A stretch of DNA of 64,000 nt, from NCBI GenBank assembly GCA_010015655.1, contig ML976743.1:124001-188000 (forward strand), written 5' to 3'. This document shows positions 1 to 11,511 of this stretch, in pieces. Positions within the stretch are counted from its first letter, which is position 1. Every line of letters begins with the position of its first letter. The stretch comes from Bimuria novae-zelandiae CBS 107.79. Its lineage: Eukaryota > Ascomycota > Dothideomycetes > Pleosporales > Didymosphaeriaceae. The translations under genes were made by a program, and so were the position numbers. The notes under the pieces are model-generated. The model saw nothing but the letters and a program-made list of their open reading frames with translations, was not told the DNA's origin and did no database searches.

Positions 1-953
1 CTGCAGTATTCACCATCTGCGACTCGCTTGGCTCACCAGAGGTGGGAAGAGAGCTCCGCTTGGAACTAACGCGCGGTGGGATGGCAAGCTTATGCGCAAG
101 CGGACTCTCCAAGGCTTCATCGTCAGGCGTCGTGAGAGCGTGCACGGCCGCGTAAGGGGGAGAATCAATGTCGATAAGCATACGTGGCGTCTCGTCGAAT
201 GGCGAAGAAGAAGGTGCGGTATTCGTACCGAGGTGCCTGAAGGTGCCTGATTGAGTAGTAACTAGGGAATCTAAAGCACCAATTGTTAGCTCATGTTTCT
301 CCCGAAGCGGAAGCGGCGTGGATTTAGCAGCGAGAGGATAGCTGGCAGCTGTCTTATTAGTTGCATTAGTATTCTGGCGTCCTGTCGTGTTGCCGCCCGT
401 GGGAGGGATGTTCTCCGGTGCGATTGCAGGCCACTCCTCATAGGACGGTGTTCCGGCGACCTCGGCATCAACGAGAGTACGTTGAGCTTTGGGTGGACTG
501 GATGGGTTGATGATTTGAGCCAGCGGCGGATTCGGAAGCGGCTTGTTTGCGTCGGAGGAAGGGTTGCGATCCGGTTTCTGCATGCATATAAGTTTGATGC
601 TTCTGTGATTGAAAAGTACTTACCGATCCCGTAGAGGAGCGAGCAGCTCGCAATTTATTTGCTCGGTCAAAGCGGGCCTGGCTATCGAGCTGAGAAGGTG
701 TAGAGGCTCCCATCTGAGGCGGCGGGGCGAGAGCGGAGCCGGGCGACTTGCGGGGAATGCGCGAACGCATCGTTGGCGACACGGGCGGCATAGCTGGTGC
801 GTCTGAACGACCGATGTAGCGAGGCGAGCCAGAGCCGCTGATTCGGAACGACTTGCGACGCATGCCAGTGCGATCACGGGAGTGGGCGTTGTTGCCGCGA
901 GTAGGAGACGAAGGCCTCGAACCCAAACCAGATCGGCGCGCGTTTGGATTCAT
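1..953 (-). CDS. Partial disordered protein, N-terminal part (hypothetical)
   Basis: Two exons can be read on the minus strand: 953 to 624, then 577 to the window edge, separated by a 46-bp intron (donor GTAAGTAC, acceptor ATGCAG). The joined frame stays open to base 1, so the gene continues to the left. I start at the Met at 953 (MNPNARRSG); an in-frame Met at 998 would add 15 residues. The roughly 300 visible residues are rich in Ser, Pro, Arg and Thr, with many SP/TP and RS sites (for example RPSSPTRG, SPRYIGRS), so the region is probably disordered and phosphorylated. No domain is recognisable here; the diagnostic part presumably lies outside the window. Function unknown. Confidence 0.6.
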
Positions 954-2002
954 TGTGAAGAGGTGTTCGCACTCACACCCAAGGTCCTCAAAGCTCATGC
1001 GGGCGCGAAATAAGCCAGCAGAGCGATAGCGTCAGGAAATCGAACGTGCGCGCAAGGCTGCGTTGTTTTGGAGGGCGTCGAGGCGAAACGAACTCGTCAG
1101 CGGGGGTGGAAAAACCTCGCCAGGCGACGCGCTGTTGTCGACAAACGGACGGCCTAGTTAGCGCGGAAAATTTTGCCCTCATGATCCAACGCGTTTTGCA
1201 AGTGAATGACAACAAAGGTTCCCGTGGGTGCAGGTCACTCAAGCAACGGTCGCAGTCGAGGAAGGAGCCAACCCACCGCTCCTTCCCAGACCACCACGCA
1301 TCTAACCTCATGCTAATGTCAAATCATGAAGAACCCTACGTGAAGTTCAAGAACGTTGCAAAGCTGCCACAATGAAGTGGCCCGGGGTGTGTGAAGGTTA
1401 GCTGTACCAATCGAGCTCATCGAGCAGTTGTTCTCTTCCAAGCTCTTTATAAACACCTCTAGACAATTTCCCGAAGTACATGGTTAGTACAGATCTCGCA
1501 AGGCCTTCGACCAGCGCTTGACAGCACTTAAACGGTCGGCGATACTTGAATTCGAGCACTGGAAGGGGTAGTGGTAGGAAAGATGACCCAGAGCTACAAG
1601 ACAAGATTCCTCCAGTATGCAGCCATGTTATTGTTCGTAACCAATGCTCCTGTGTGATATCTCTTTAAAGTTTTCAAATGTTCGCCGGCAATATAGATGC
1701 TTTGCAGGTAACGATCAAAATTCGATTTAGGAGCATCATGGGCCTATGTCCCAAACGCTTTGTTTATGGGAGCATAGATTCGCAATCAAATCAAGGAACC
1801 CGAAAATGTTGTATTCCAAGAGTCATGCATGCTCAAACATTGTTGGAGAGGTGGGAAGATCAGGAAGTAAACGGCAGACGTCAAAGTCGAGGTAGTTCGC
1901 GCTAGCAGCACTGTGGTCCAAGCTCAAGCCGCCAGGTTTCGCTGGCCTTTACTCCTCCTCCGCCCTCGGCCAGCCGATGCTGCTGAACAACACCTACCTA
2001 AC
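954..2002. other. Intergenic region between divergent genes
   Basis: This stretch separates the leftward disordered-protein gene from the rightward GWT1, so it should hold both promoters. No conserved coding sequence was recognised. An ACGCGT (MCB-like) hexamer lies at 1189-1194, but one copy is weak evidence of regulation. Confidence 0.5.
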
Positions 2003-3539
2003 ATGGCCAAGGACTACAAGCAGCTCAAGACCCAGCATGTCTCCGGACATGTGGGGAGCTCTCTTTATGACATCAACAGTGTTTCTCTCGCAATGCCTGT
2101 ACCGTACATGACCCACCCTGGAATGCGCTTCCCATTACTGACTACTAGTTTGGTAGTTGACGATTCTCCTGTGGTCCGTTCTACAGTCGCGTATGCGCCA
2201 ATTCACGCCTTACACCGCGGGTGCTTTCTTCGTCGATCTACTCCTTAATTGTGGCATAACGCTCGTAGCGACGACCGTGTACTCATCCACACCATGGTTC
2301 CTGAACGCGCTGTTGGTACTTCCGGCAGTCACAATCTTCCTCCTCAACTCCACGCCAGCGGCACCCCGGCAAAATGCCCCTCGCTCGAAAATCAAGTCTG
2401 AAGACCGCGAACAAACGACTTTAGACCCATTGCCGATCAAACCATTCATTACGAACTACCGCGGATCCATGATGGTCATAACATGCATTGCGATCTTGGC
2501 AGTAGATTTTCGCGTCTTCCCTCGTCGCTTTGCTAAGGTGGAAAACTGGGGCACTTCCTTAATGGATATGGGCGTCGGATCATTCGTCTTCACGAATGGT
2601 GTTGTATCCGTCCGATCGTCCCTGAAAACAGAGTCCGGCAAGTTGCCGTCTCTTTCCAAACGTCTGGTTGCGTCTTTGCGACACGCACTCCCCTTGATTA
2701 TGCTAGGAATAGTACGACTGATCTCGGTCAAAGGTTTGGATTATGCGGAACATGTCACCGAGTATGGCGTCCATTGGAACTTCTTCTTCACGCTCGGATT
2801 TCTGCCGCCCTTTGTCGCAATCTTCCAATCCTTCTTCGCCCTTGTTCCATCGTATGCTGTTCTGTCATGCGCGCTAGCTGCCATGTACGAAGTCGCTCTC
2901 GACAAGACTAATCTCGGGGCTTTTATATTGACCGCTCCACGGACTGATATCCTCGCCAAGAATCGAGAAGGCATCTTCTCCTTTTTCGGCTATCTGGCCA
3001 TCTTCCTTGCGGGCCAGTCGCTGGGCACATATGCGCTCCCTAGACAGCAAGAGCTACCAAAAGACGCCTCGATCACGACATGGCTTAAACGTTCGATCTT
3101 AGGCAAACTCGTCGTGTCGTCTGTAGTGTGGACCGCCCTCTTCTATCTCTCCATCAGCTACTATGGTCTCAGTCTCGGAGTATCCCGGCGCCTCGCCAAC
3201 CTTCCCTACTTCCTTTGGGTATGCTCATTCAACACCTACCAAATCGCCATCTGTTGCGCCATAGAGAACGCTCTATTTCCTAACGTCCACAAAGTCGCTT
3301 CGAGCGGAGAGGAGAAGCAGAAGTGCCGGGAGGCGACGAGCACCGTTCTGTACGCCATCAATCGTAATGGACTGGCTGTGTTTCTGTTGGCCAACCTGCT
3401 TACGGGTCTGGTCAACATGACGATGCCGACGTTGGATATGGGGGTTTCGAGCACAATGGCTGTGCTAGTAGGGTACATCACCGCAATAGCCGGATTGGCA
3501 GTTATGTTTGATCGATATGATGTTTCTATTAAGTTGTAA
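2003..3539 (+). CDS. GWT1: GPI-anchored wall transfer protein 1 (inositol acyltransferase)
   Basis: This is the ER multispanning enzyme that acylates the inositol ring of glucosaminyl-PI during GPI-anchor synthesis (GWT1/PIG-W family). Two exons, 2003-2098 and 2157-3539, with a 58-bp intron, give 492 residues, close to the family norm of about 500. The long open frame alone has a TTG at 2157 with a TAG just before it, so the true start must lie in the upstream exon, at MAKDYK. Family signatures include FPRRFAKVENWGTSLMD near residue 155 and GLDYAEHVTEYGVHWNF near residue 230. Many hydrophobic segments follow the length of the protein. This is the target family of the antifungals gepinacin and manogepix. 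Recognition is by remembered family sequence, not a search. Confidence 0.95.
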
Positions 3540-3918
3540 ATAATTTGGAAGTGAGAAGGTCCGCAGGGTACCTTTTTCTACACAACAGCCGCTTAGGCCG
3601 TGGCAACAGCGACTTATGTTCATATTGTCACCCCAACTCCTGACACGAACGGACTGATAAAAAATGTGCTACTTCCGCCTACTGACCGCATCAATATCTG
3701 AATCATCGCCCCACCAAGTATACCTTGTAGTCGAGTGCTCCTTCCGCTGGTAGAATGCACGGGAAGACGCGTCACCCGCGCGCTTGCCATATGCATAGGC
3801 CCCACCTTCCCCAACTCGTCCGCGATGAATGCTCCCACCTCCATACCACTTGCTACTTCGCAACATCGCTTCTACGTCCACATAGATCTTCGAATACATC
3901 AATGCGTGTAACATCACA
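3540..3918. other. Intergenic: GWT1 3' end and SFR1 promoter
   Basis: About 380 bp between two genes on the same strand. No coding or RNA feature was recognised. Confidence 0.5.
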
Positions 3919-4814
3919 ATGTCGACGCCCCAAGCAAAGCGCCGGCGGCTGAACGAAGCCAGCAAAACACTGCACAAGCCGTTCAAATCGCCATTCCGCA
4001 CCCCGCTGAAGCCAAACAAGCCAAACCTAGGCTCTGACCCACCGTCTTCCGACCCCCCAGAGACTAGCACCACGTCAGCGTCTGCGCTATCGAACGATGG
4101 CACCGTGCAACAGCCTCAAGACGCAACAGCCAGCCGTGGTTCCTCCCATCAACACACCCCCAACCGTCCCGTCCCAGCCGTCGCGAAGCCCCTCGTACCC
4201 CGCGCAGGTCTCCCAACTCCTTCGCGTCCCCGACCCTCGCAGAAGAAAACGACGCCGTCAAAACCAAGCTTGACACGAGAAATAATCCAACTGCGCAACG
4301 ACATACAGATCCTCTCGCAAGCGCACACACTGGCTGCATCGACGAAAGATGACGATCTACTGGTGTTGATTGAGCAATGGCGCACAGCGAGTCGGGCTGC
4401 GGCTGAGGAGTTGTTTGCTACGACACGAGACAGAGTGAATCGCATGGGCGGAGTGGGCGCATGGAAAGACCGGGAAAGGGAGCAGAAAGAATGGAAGATG
4501 AAGGCTGAGCGGGAGGAGATGGAAGCTGAGAGGGAGAGACTGGAGGAAGCCATGGAGGAGGCAAAGGAGCGGGGTGAACTCGGTGAAGAGGCTTATGAGC
4601 GCTATCCAGATGCAGAGATATATGTTGAGAAAGAAGAGGAGAAGGAGACGTTCAAGGCTGCGGATGATGATGTGAGTTTAATCCTAGTGGGGCAGGCAAA
4701 TATTTTGAGTGCTAACAAGAGCAGTCTTTCACGATGGATATGATGCTCAAGACGCTCAACATCGACCTCCAGTTGATTGGCTACAACAAAGAGGCACAGC
4801 GATGGGACGACTGA
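3919..4814 (+). CDS. sfr1: Swi5-dependent recombination protein, Sfr1/Mei5 family
   Basis: Sfr1/Mei5 pairs with Swi5/Sae3 and stimulates Rad51/Dmc1 strand exchange in the nucleus. Two exons, 3919-4671 and 4725-4814, flank a 53-bp intron with a GCTAAC branch point and give 280 residues. The N-terminus is basic and disordered, with the family's TPQAKRRRLNEAS and PFKSPFRTPLKP motifs. A charged coiled coil runs from about residue 180 to 235. The second exon supplies the conserved tail SFTMDMMLKTLNIDLQLIGY; without splicing the frame ends in unrelated residues, which supports the intron. Confidence in the family is good, in orthology somewhat less. Confidence 0.85.
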
Positions 4815-5138
4815 GCTTGTTCTTCTCGCCCATCGATGTCAGAAATACCACAAGCATGCAGCATAGCACACGTACGATGACCAAACCGCATCGGGGCCGG
4901 ATGCACAAAATTGGTCACTGGAGCTCTCAACACATTTACGATGATATTGTACGACTTCCTCCTACATCTCCTTCCCTTTGCCGAGGATAACACATTCGCA
5001 GATACCCCAAACATGAGGACATGACCAAAATCACGAGCTACGCAGATAGTAGTAACAATCAAATCTACTTCATAATCCACCAATGCACAACAGCGCTCCC
5101 ATATCCCTTTCCCCCTTCCATGAGGCATCCCTACTCCC
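4815..5138. other. Intergenic between convergent 3' ends
   Basis: It separates SFR1 from the end of the broken dehydrogenase. The left part would hold the SFR1 terminator; no motif stands out. Confidence 0.4.
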
Positions 5139-5927
5139 TTACTCAATCCCATTCCTCTCCTTCCACCCACGATCAAAAACACTCAAACTCCTCTGCGCAC
5201 TCGGCACCACATCCACCGCCTTCACACTCACCCTCTCCTCTCCGCCCACCATCCACGCCGCCGCCTCCGCCACATCCTCCGCCAGCAACGGCCCAACGCC
5301 CCGCATGAACTCCTAGTACGCCTCCTTGTCGAACCCGACCTGCCCCCTTATTAGCACACATCCCGCATGTCCCCTCCATATCCGCTCCACTTACCCTCTG
5401 CTCGTGGAAATGCTCCGCCACAACCCCCGGCCTCAACGCCAACACTTTTATATTAGTAGAGCTTAGCTCGACGCGCAGCGCATCCGTAAACCCCTCCTGA
5501 AACCGCTTGCACGCATAATACACGCTCTCCCACGGGAACGGCGGCACCTCTAGCGCGGTCGTGGAGGTACCCGTTTACATTTGTCGCGGCTATGGTGAGG
5601 ATATCCGCGGTGGAGACGGCGGAGGAGACGTCTAGGGCGAAGGGGGGGGTGGTTTGAGAGGGGTTGGACTAGGGATGGTGAGCTTTGGGGTGTGCGTGGG
5701 TTACAGATGGGATCGGAGCATATGAGAGGAGCACTAGGGACAGAAGAGGAGAGACAGAGGCAGAGGCAGACCTTTTCTCGGATCTGCTGCGCGAAGTCGT
5801 TTAGCTTTGACTCGGTTCGCGCGAAGAGGACGAGGTTTGCGCCTTCGGCGGCGAGGCGGTGCGCGATGGCAGCGCCGATGCCGATGCCGGCGCCTGTGAT
5901 TACCACGTTCTGGTTTTTGAGAGACAT
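5139..5927 (-). pseudogene. Short-chain dehydrogenase/reductase, broken copy
   Basis: The N-terminus (start at 5927, MSLKNQNVVITG) carries the NAD(P)-binding TGAGIGIG glycine motif. Further on are NVNGY (near 5590), the catalytic YYACK (Y-x3-K) and ALRPGVVAEHFHEQRV, so this is a classical SDR of the serine/3-hydroxy-acid dehydrogenase type. Three defects are visible. Sequence between the cofactor fold and ATNVNGY is missing, including the usual NNAG region. The stretch between NVNGY and LEVPPFPW lacks the part with the catalytic Ser and changes frame. After a well-formed 55-bp intron (GTAAGTGG to GGGGCAG) a TAG at about 5332-5334 interrupts GFDKEAY/EFMRGVGP. The tail VSVKAVDVVPSAQRSLSVFD then runs to a normal stop at 5139. 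I judge it a pseudogene. Confidence 0.75.
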
Positions 5928-6490
5928 GGCTTTCTTAAGCAGTAATTGACGGTTACCCTCGTGCATGTGGACCCTTATGTACGTTTACTAGCATGACGTC
6001 ACATCCAGAAAGACGGTGCGAATGCTAACTCATCAACACGAGAAACAGAGAATCGGTGTAAGAGAGCACAACATCCTCTCTTCAACCAAGTAACAATTTT
6101 GTACAAAGGCCGTCCAATCGAACAATCAAGCCCATAGCCCGCAGTACAAGTGTGGTATATAAAGACATTCCGTCCGTCGTCCCAAGCACTCCCATACAGT
6201 CAATCCCAGGCGCTCTGTAGAGACAGCCAGTCAGTATCAATAAGTATCCCGCTCTTCAGCCAACAACTCCGGTACCCAGCCCGACCCGATCAAAGTAAAG
6301 AAGCAGTACCCGTAAACCAAGAACGCCGAGGAGCTCCTTACCCAGGCTCGCGCTGTATACATGCGAGACCGTGACCAGAGCAATGCTTCGCAGAACGCAA
6401 ATCGTGTGTTCATTGAGATCAGGTATATAGAACAAGTTCCAAACAAAAAAGACAAGCAAATCGTTTCAATAAAGAGGGTTTAGTTTAGGC
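5928..6490. other. Intergenic region
   Basis: It holds the upstream side of the broken dehydrogenase (an in-frame Met at 5966 could extend that gene by 13 residues) and the 3' side of the UPF0658 gene. No RNA gene or repeat was recognised. Confidence 0.4.
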
Positions 6491-7623
6491 CTAGTCAATC
6501 TCCATCCGCGTGGCGGGCGCGGGGCCGCTGAGCGAGGGCATCCCGTACCCCTCGGCCTTGCCTTCCTCGCGACTGCCCACGCTCTTCTCGTTCACGAAGG
6601 GCTTCAAGCCCCTGTTGAAGTTGTGCGTGCAGATGCATGCGGTGACGATGGTGATGATGAGCAGCAGCACCGTCAGGACGGCGAAACTGGTCAAACTCTT
6701 CCTCGCAGGGCGGTAGTCTTGGAGACGGTCGGCATCGGCGGCGTACATGCGGACGAGCTTGAACAGGAAGTAGCCGAGCGCGACGAAGTACAGGACGATG
6801 ACGACGATCATGCCGGCGACGGCTTCGCGGCGGACCCAGTACGCTGCGAGGAACAGCATGACGAATGTGGTGACGAGGGCGGCGGCTGTGAGGGCGATTT
6901 CTACGGTCGATGTCTTCTTGACGACGACGAGGAATTGCACGGTGAAGGCGAGGAAGAAGAAGAAGTCGAACTTCAAAAGGGCAATGTAAATCTGTCCATG
7001 TTAGTCAGTCAGGTCTTCGCGCGAGACGGAGAAAGACGTACCTGGTAGGTGAGGTAGCGCCTCTTCATGCGCAGATCGGCGGAGATGTGTTTGTAGATGG
7101 TCCAGGCGAACTCGTCGTACAGCTTCCACGCAATGAAAGCGAAGACGACGGTCGCGACTGCCATCAAAATGGGAAGGGCAATGAGCTCGGCGTGGATCTC
7201 GGCCCACACGGAGAGGTCGTCGAGTAAGTTGAGGCTTTTGAGGGCGGTGACGGCTTCGTCGATCTGGTCGAACTGGATGGCGGCGTATATAAGGATACCA
7301 ATGTTGTATATAACGAGCCCAATGACCTGAATGGTGTTCTTCTGGGCGAGTGCATCGTAGACCAGGGCGATTTGGTAGATGTAGCCGAACATGAAGACGG
7401 CGAGGTAGGTGGGGATGGTGCGCGACTCGTTGTGGTCCTGGTCGAGGTTTGCCTTGAGCGCATTCTGGAAGCGTGCGAAGACATATCTGAGGGCGTGTTA
7501 GCATGGCGGTTCTAGGCGAAGAAGTCAAAGTTGGACGCACGCTTCGAGCACCAGGGCGATGACGGCCTGGGTCACGGCCGTCAACAGGAACGCCCACGTC
7601 CAGCGCGTGTTGGGAATGTACAT
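6491..7623 (-). CDS. UPF0658 family Golgi membrane protein
   Basis: Three exons on the minus strand (7623-7541, 7486-7042, 6988-6491) give 341 residues, with introns of 54 and 53 bp. The product is a multispanning membrane protein. Recognisable stretches are NTRWTWAFLLTAVTQAVIAL, LEAYVFARFQNAL, FMFGYIYQIALVYDALAQKN and LRMKRRYLTYQIYIALLKFD. These match the fungal UPF0658 family, annotated in fission yeast as a Golgi membrane protein; its biochemical role is unknown. The C-terminal tail of about 40 residues is hydrophilic. The start is uncertain: the frame stays open upstream to an acceptor-like TTAG near 7806, encoding a Pro/Tyr-rich stretch, but no minus-strand ATG occurs in any frame until about 8482. 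I therefore use 7623. Confidence 0.85.
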
Positions 7624-7950
7624 CCTGCGCTTCTTTCGCGCAACGGGCGGGAGCTCGGTGGGGAAACCTTCGCGATGGTGGTAGCCGCCTGCCGGTGCCG
7701 CCGGATAGCTGTGCGGCGGCTGCTGGGGGTAGACGTAGTTGCGGTCGAGCGGTTGGCCTCCGAGGAGGGATGTGCGAGCCTCGTGGTGAGAAATTTTGGC
7801 GGGCTAAGCAGCCGACGTACGGCTGAGTTGGTGGATTAAGTGGATGCGCTGGCGTTTGCCAGGAGGGTTCTGCGGCGGGCTCGCGGCGGGGGCAGCGCTG
7901 CTATCAGAGGCGCGCGAGCACGGCTGAGACCGGTGTGAGGGAGGTTGTGG

Positions 7951-7998
7951 GGTGCGACTAGACAATGGCAGGTGCGACTGGACAATGGCAGGTGCGAC
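7951..7998. repeat. 20-bp tandem repeat, about 2.4 copies
   Basis: The unit GGTGCGACTAGACAATGGCA is followed by a second copy with one change and by the first eight bases of a third. It lies in the presumed 5' region of the UPF0658 gene. Confidence 0.9.
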
Positions 7999-9033
7999 AC
8001 TGAAACTGCTCGTGGTTCGCTCGGGGTGCTGCGACGCTATGCTGGGGGGCTTCTGAAACGGGGACTGGCGAACGACGTGCAAGGAATGCTTCGCGTCTCG
8101 GCGGGCGGCGGGCGCGGTGGAGGGACGGCAACGGCGGGTTTTCTCTGCGAGCGAGCGGCTGGAGTGAGGACAGAGGAGACAGGCGTGGTGTTGTTGTTAT
8201 GGAGATGCGCTGCTGCAGGAGGAAGAACAGGCTGGGGCTGGTGCGGTCTGGTCTGACCCCGTCTTGTGGAGCTGGGCTGAGGCCCTGTAGAGGAACCAGT
8301 GGCTGACTAGCAGGCTTCGGCGGCAGCCCTGTAGACAACTTCACCCACTTGTTCCTGTCCGACAGACAAGCCAAATCGACCTGGAGCCCAAGTCGAGCGA
8401 TGAAGACGAACGAGCGCAACAGCTGGAAAGGAGATGAAAACGAGGTCGTGTCGCCCAGCCAGCCTGTTTCGACGTGATCCATCGGGCTGACCTTGGCGGA
8501 ATAGCATTTCTTTTCCAAAAGCGCACAGCCGCACCAAAGTTATAATTAGGCCCTTCAGCCACTTCTCTCGCCAGCTTTGTGGGGGCCTCTCCCAGTCTGG
8601 CAGGGAGCACGATGTCGTCGACCCTTGGACGACCAGCGTGACGTTGTGGAGCATTTTTCTTGGACGACAAGCTTTTTCTTATGCGTTCGGCCCAGCGATG
8701 CCGTTTGCTGTCGTTCTTCGCGACCGCTCAAGTGGATATTTCTTCGGAACCTTCCCTCCCACACCACACCGCATAGTCCGTGCATGTATCGCTGAGATAC
8801 GGACCCAGCCGGTTCCGTCTTGGGCATGACTTCGTCCGCCATCCCACCCCCGCGAGGGAGAGTTTGTGGAGGAGACGAACCGTCGGGCTGGGTTGAACCG
8901 GTGAAGATCGACATAGGATTTCACTGTTTCGCAACGCTAAGCTATTAGAGCTAGGCGCATGTTGTGTGCGATCTTCGCCTTGGTCTGCGATATCCCGGAT
9001 TCAATATCTATCAATCTCGGTTTACTTGACACG

Positions 9034-9133
9034 AAGGCCTGTGGAATTTGATACTGTGTATGCCTCTTTCCTCGGCATTGAAAAAGGCCTGTGGAATTTG
9101 ATACTGTGTATGCTTCTTTCCTCGGCATTGAAA
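9034..9133. repeat. 50-bp direct tandem duplication
   Basis: Two nearly identical 50-base units, each starting AAGGCCTGTGGAATTTG, differ at a single site (CTCTTTC/TTCTTTC). A degenerate third start (AAGGACT) follows. The near identity suggests a recent duplication. Confidence 0.92.
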
Positions 9134-9480
9134 AAGGACTGATAGAGTTCTTTTTCGGTTCAATTCGCTACACATCATATCAGGAACGTCATGAGAAAGG
9201 ACAAAACTGAAGTGCTCAATACACCGACCCGTTAAATGCCTCGACAGAATGTAGGGCGAATGTTGGTGACAGTATCTAAATGAGAGCTGCAGTGTTAGGG
9301 TACTATAAAGAAAGAAGGTGAAGAAGATATGTCCCGCAAAGCTTGAACCCCGGTGTCGTCCCAGGAGACAGAGTACAGAGCTGCTCTACATCCAGGACGC
9401 GAACGTGCGTACATCAGTCGGGTCGAACGAATTCACTCTTGCGGAGCTTTCAACCAGACCATCACATTCTCCTCTCGATC

Positions 9481-10917
9481 TCATCGAACCTGCGATGATA
9501 GCTTTGGTCTAGCCAGCTTCCAGCCTTTCAAATTAAGACTAGATTGGCCTGCTTTACGCCTCAATCGCGCGGGAATCTCAGTCTGTTGCGGAAGCGATGC
9601 CATGCAAAGTGCTTCCTTCGAGGGAGCATCTGGCACTACATTTGCTTTGTTACCATACAGCAGCAACAGTACCTTTACCCGGCACTCCGTAGCGGCCATA
9701 CGGTCCACGGTCATCTGGAGGCAATCGAGAAACTGGCCGGCCCACTCCCGCTCGACGCCGTACATATTGCGCATGTCCTGTGTCTCAAGGACCAAAAAGA
9801 CTGCGGGCAGCTTTGCAAACAGTAGGCAGATGAGATCGACCCATTCCCGGGCTGCATGCGAACCGCGTATTTTTTGTGGATGGAGCTGTTCGCCCAAGTC
9901 AGCAATGTGTTGCCGCACTGCTGGAGTGCTTGGAAGATGATGGACTTGAAAACGTCCTCCATGGCTAGCTTACGCCCAGAAGCTCCTGTTAAAATGTTCT
10001 AAAAAGACGTAATGAGCGTTGGCACGCAAGTGGTTTACGACGTCCGCTGCAAGCTCTCTTGCTTGGTTTTGTGCGCGTGTGCCGGCGCAAAGGACTAGTG
10101 TTGATGATTTCGGGCGGCTGCCCTAGTTTCGGAGCTGGCTTTCGAGTCGTGGGTTGGCCATCGCTGGTTTTCGTCGGTTAAGTGGCGGTACTTTCTGTAG
10201 AGCGGAGCTAGGCAGGATATCTGGTGTAAAGAGTGTGAGTATGTTGTGAAATTCCAAGCGATATACGGCGCGATGTGTCAGGTCGAGAACTGATTGGCTT
10301 GAGGTCACAATCCGATGAATGCTCATCAACCCGGCTTCGTGCTTCGACTGTCCGTCTGCAAGGCTCATGAGGTGGGCACTGATCTGGTCCAGTTTCACCT
10401 GTCCATCCAAGAGTCTGATATGTCTGTCAATGATCGTTAACTGGCCTTCGTTGACCTTGGAAATTATCTCCTCAATAACGTCGAGCTTCTACGCTTGCGC
10501 GTCGAAAGCAGCTTTTATTTTTGCATCTATCCCGGCGAGTCCCCTATGATCCGCTTCCGTAAGAGCATGAATATTTCGCACTTCAACACGCGCTCCCGCT
10601 CTTGCAAACCCTTCCACAAGGTCCGAGTATAGTTCGATGTCCTCGATCAGATCTTTGTATTTGACCTCAAAAGTATCCCGCAAGGATGACCATAGTCGAG
10701 CCCATGAGCTTCGGTTGTACCATCGAGCGCAAAGTCGGAAGAACAAGAGTATGCAAGTATATAATCTCGCCAAGGCTGCTTCCATATCGGCGGTATTGTA
10801 CAGCTCGAGGTTCAGATGGGCGCGAGGAAGCTTGTCGGCGATACTGACGAGTGCTACAGCGAGCTCTACGATGAGAGTTGCGCGATTAAGAATGCCCTGA
10901 TCGAGGATTGTTAGCAT
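9481..10917 (-). pseudogene. Eroded NLR/STAND-like gene (N-terminal domain plus NTPase start)
   Basis: One minus-strand frame runs from 10917 to about 9970, interrupted only by two TAG codons (10489-10491 and 10123-10125). Both fall where CAG (Gln) fits the context. The first part, with LARLYTCILLFFRLCARWY and FEVKYKDLIEDIELYSDLVE, resembles the helical N-terminal domain (DUF7708-like) of fungal NLRs. Next comes LVLCAGTRAQNQARELAADV, reminiscent of the region around a STAND NTPase fold. A shift near 9985 continues as GRKLAMEDVFKSIIFQALQ, and another near 9940 leads to REWVDLICLLFAKLPAVFLV, like the NACHT 'lifQal ... lp..yivlD' region. No C-terminal repeats are visible. Fungal NLRs act in non-self recognition; this copy should be dead. 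The family call is by pattern memory. Confidence 0.6.
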
Positions 10918-11187
10918 ACCGTGCCTCGGCAGTCAGTGCAACACGTCAGTTAATGCAACACCCTAACAAGATCGCTCGGCCAGCAACATAAGGCTACTAA
11001 GCCACCTATAATTAATATTATTATAAGACTTTTTAGGGTTAAGGTCTTTAAGCCCTATAAATAATTACTAGCTACTTAAATTATTAATATTTATTTATGT
11101 AACAGGAACAATCGCTCGTCGACACGAGAACCCTTGGCCAGTCAAGACAGGATTCGAGATCATCCGAAAACCGACACTCATCCGTAT

Positions 11188-11267
11188 CGGACCAATTTCG
11201 GATCTATCAGACCGATGGGGAACTACGGATCCGATTCGGACCTATTTCGGATCCATCAGACCGACGG
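11188..11267. repeat. Pair of 31-bp imperfect direct repeats
   Basis: CGGACC(A/T)ATTTCGGAT followed by (C/T)-(C/T)ATCAGACCGA(T/C)GG occurs at 11188-11218 and again at 11237-11267. The two copies differ at three positions, all consistent with transitions or a single transversion. They sit in a GC-normal island inside the AT-rich block. Confidence 0.8.
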
Positions 11268-11511
11268 TCAACCTATGGCAGATATGTGCTAGCTGGCCAT
11301 CTGGGAAGAGGTGTATTTAGAGGAGCTTAGGGCCTTTATAGTTTAGTATCTTTTCTGTATCCTTTCGTACCAGGCCTATAGGCACTTAATTCATTCGAGG
11401 ATACTTTCTTATACACGCACTCCTATATGCCTCTGCTAGGAAATATGCCAATATCGATCCTTTAAGTGACCTGCGCCGATACACCTGCATTATATACGTT
11501 ATTAATATAAT

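Larger units (their letters stand above)
7624..9480. other. Long intergenic region upstream of UPF0658 gene
   Basis: No recognisable gene. It contains two short tandem duplications (7951-7998 and 9034-9133) and a tRNA-like but unfoldable stretch near 9330-9400. The open frames here are Arg/Pro/Ser-rich and look like chance. Confidence 0.4.

Noticed and set aside
7804..8518. Arg/Pro-rich frames upstream of UPF0658
   Set aside because: Composition suggests UTR; no minus-strand ATG in the main stretch and no conserved motif.
9330..9400. tRNA-like sequence on the minus strand (GGGGTTCAAGC and GATGTAGAGCAG)
   Set aside because: An acceptor-like pairing exists, but the D arm, anticodon arm and T stem do not pair; at best a decayed tRNA.
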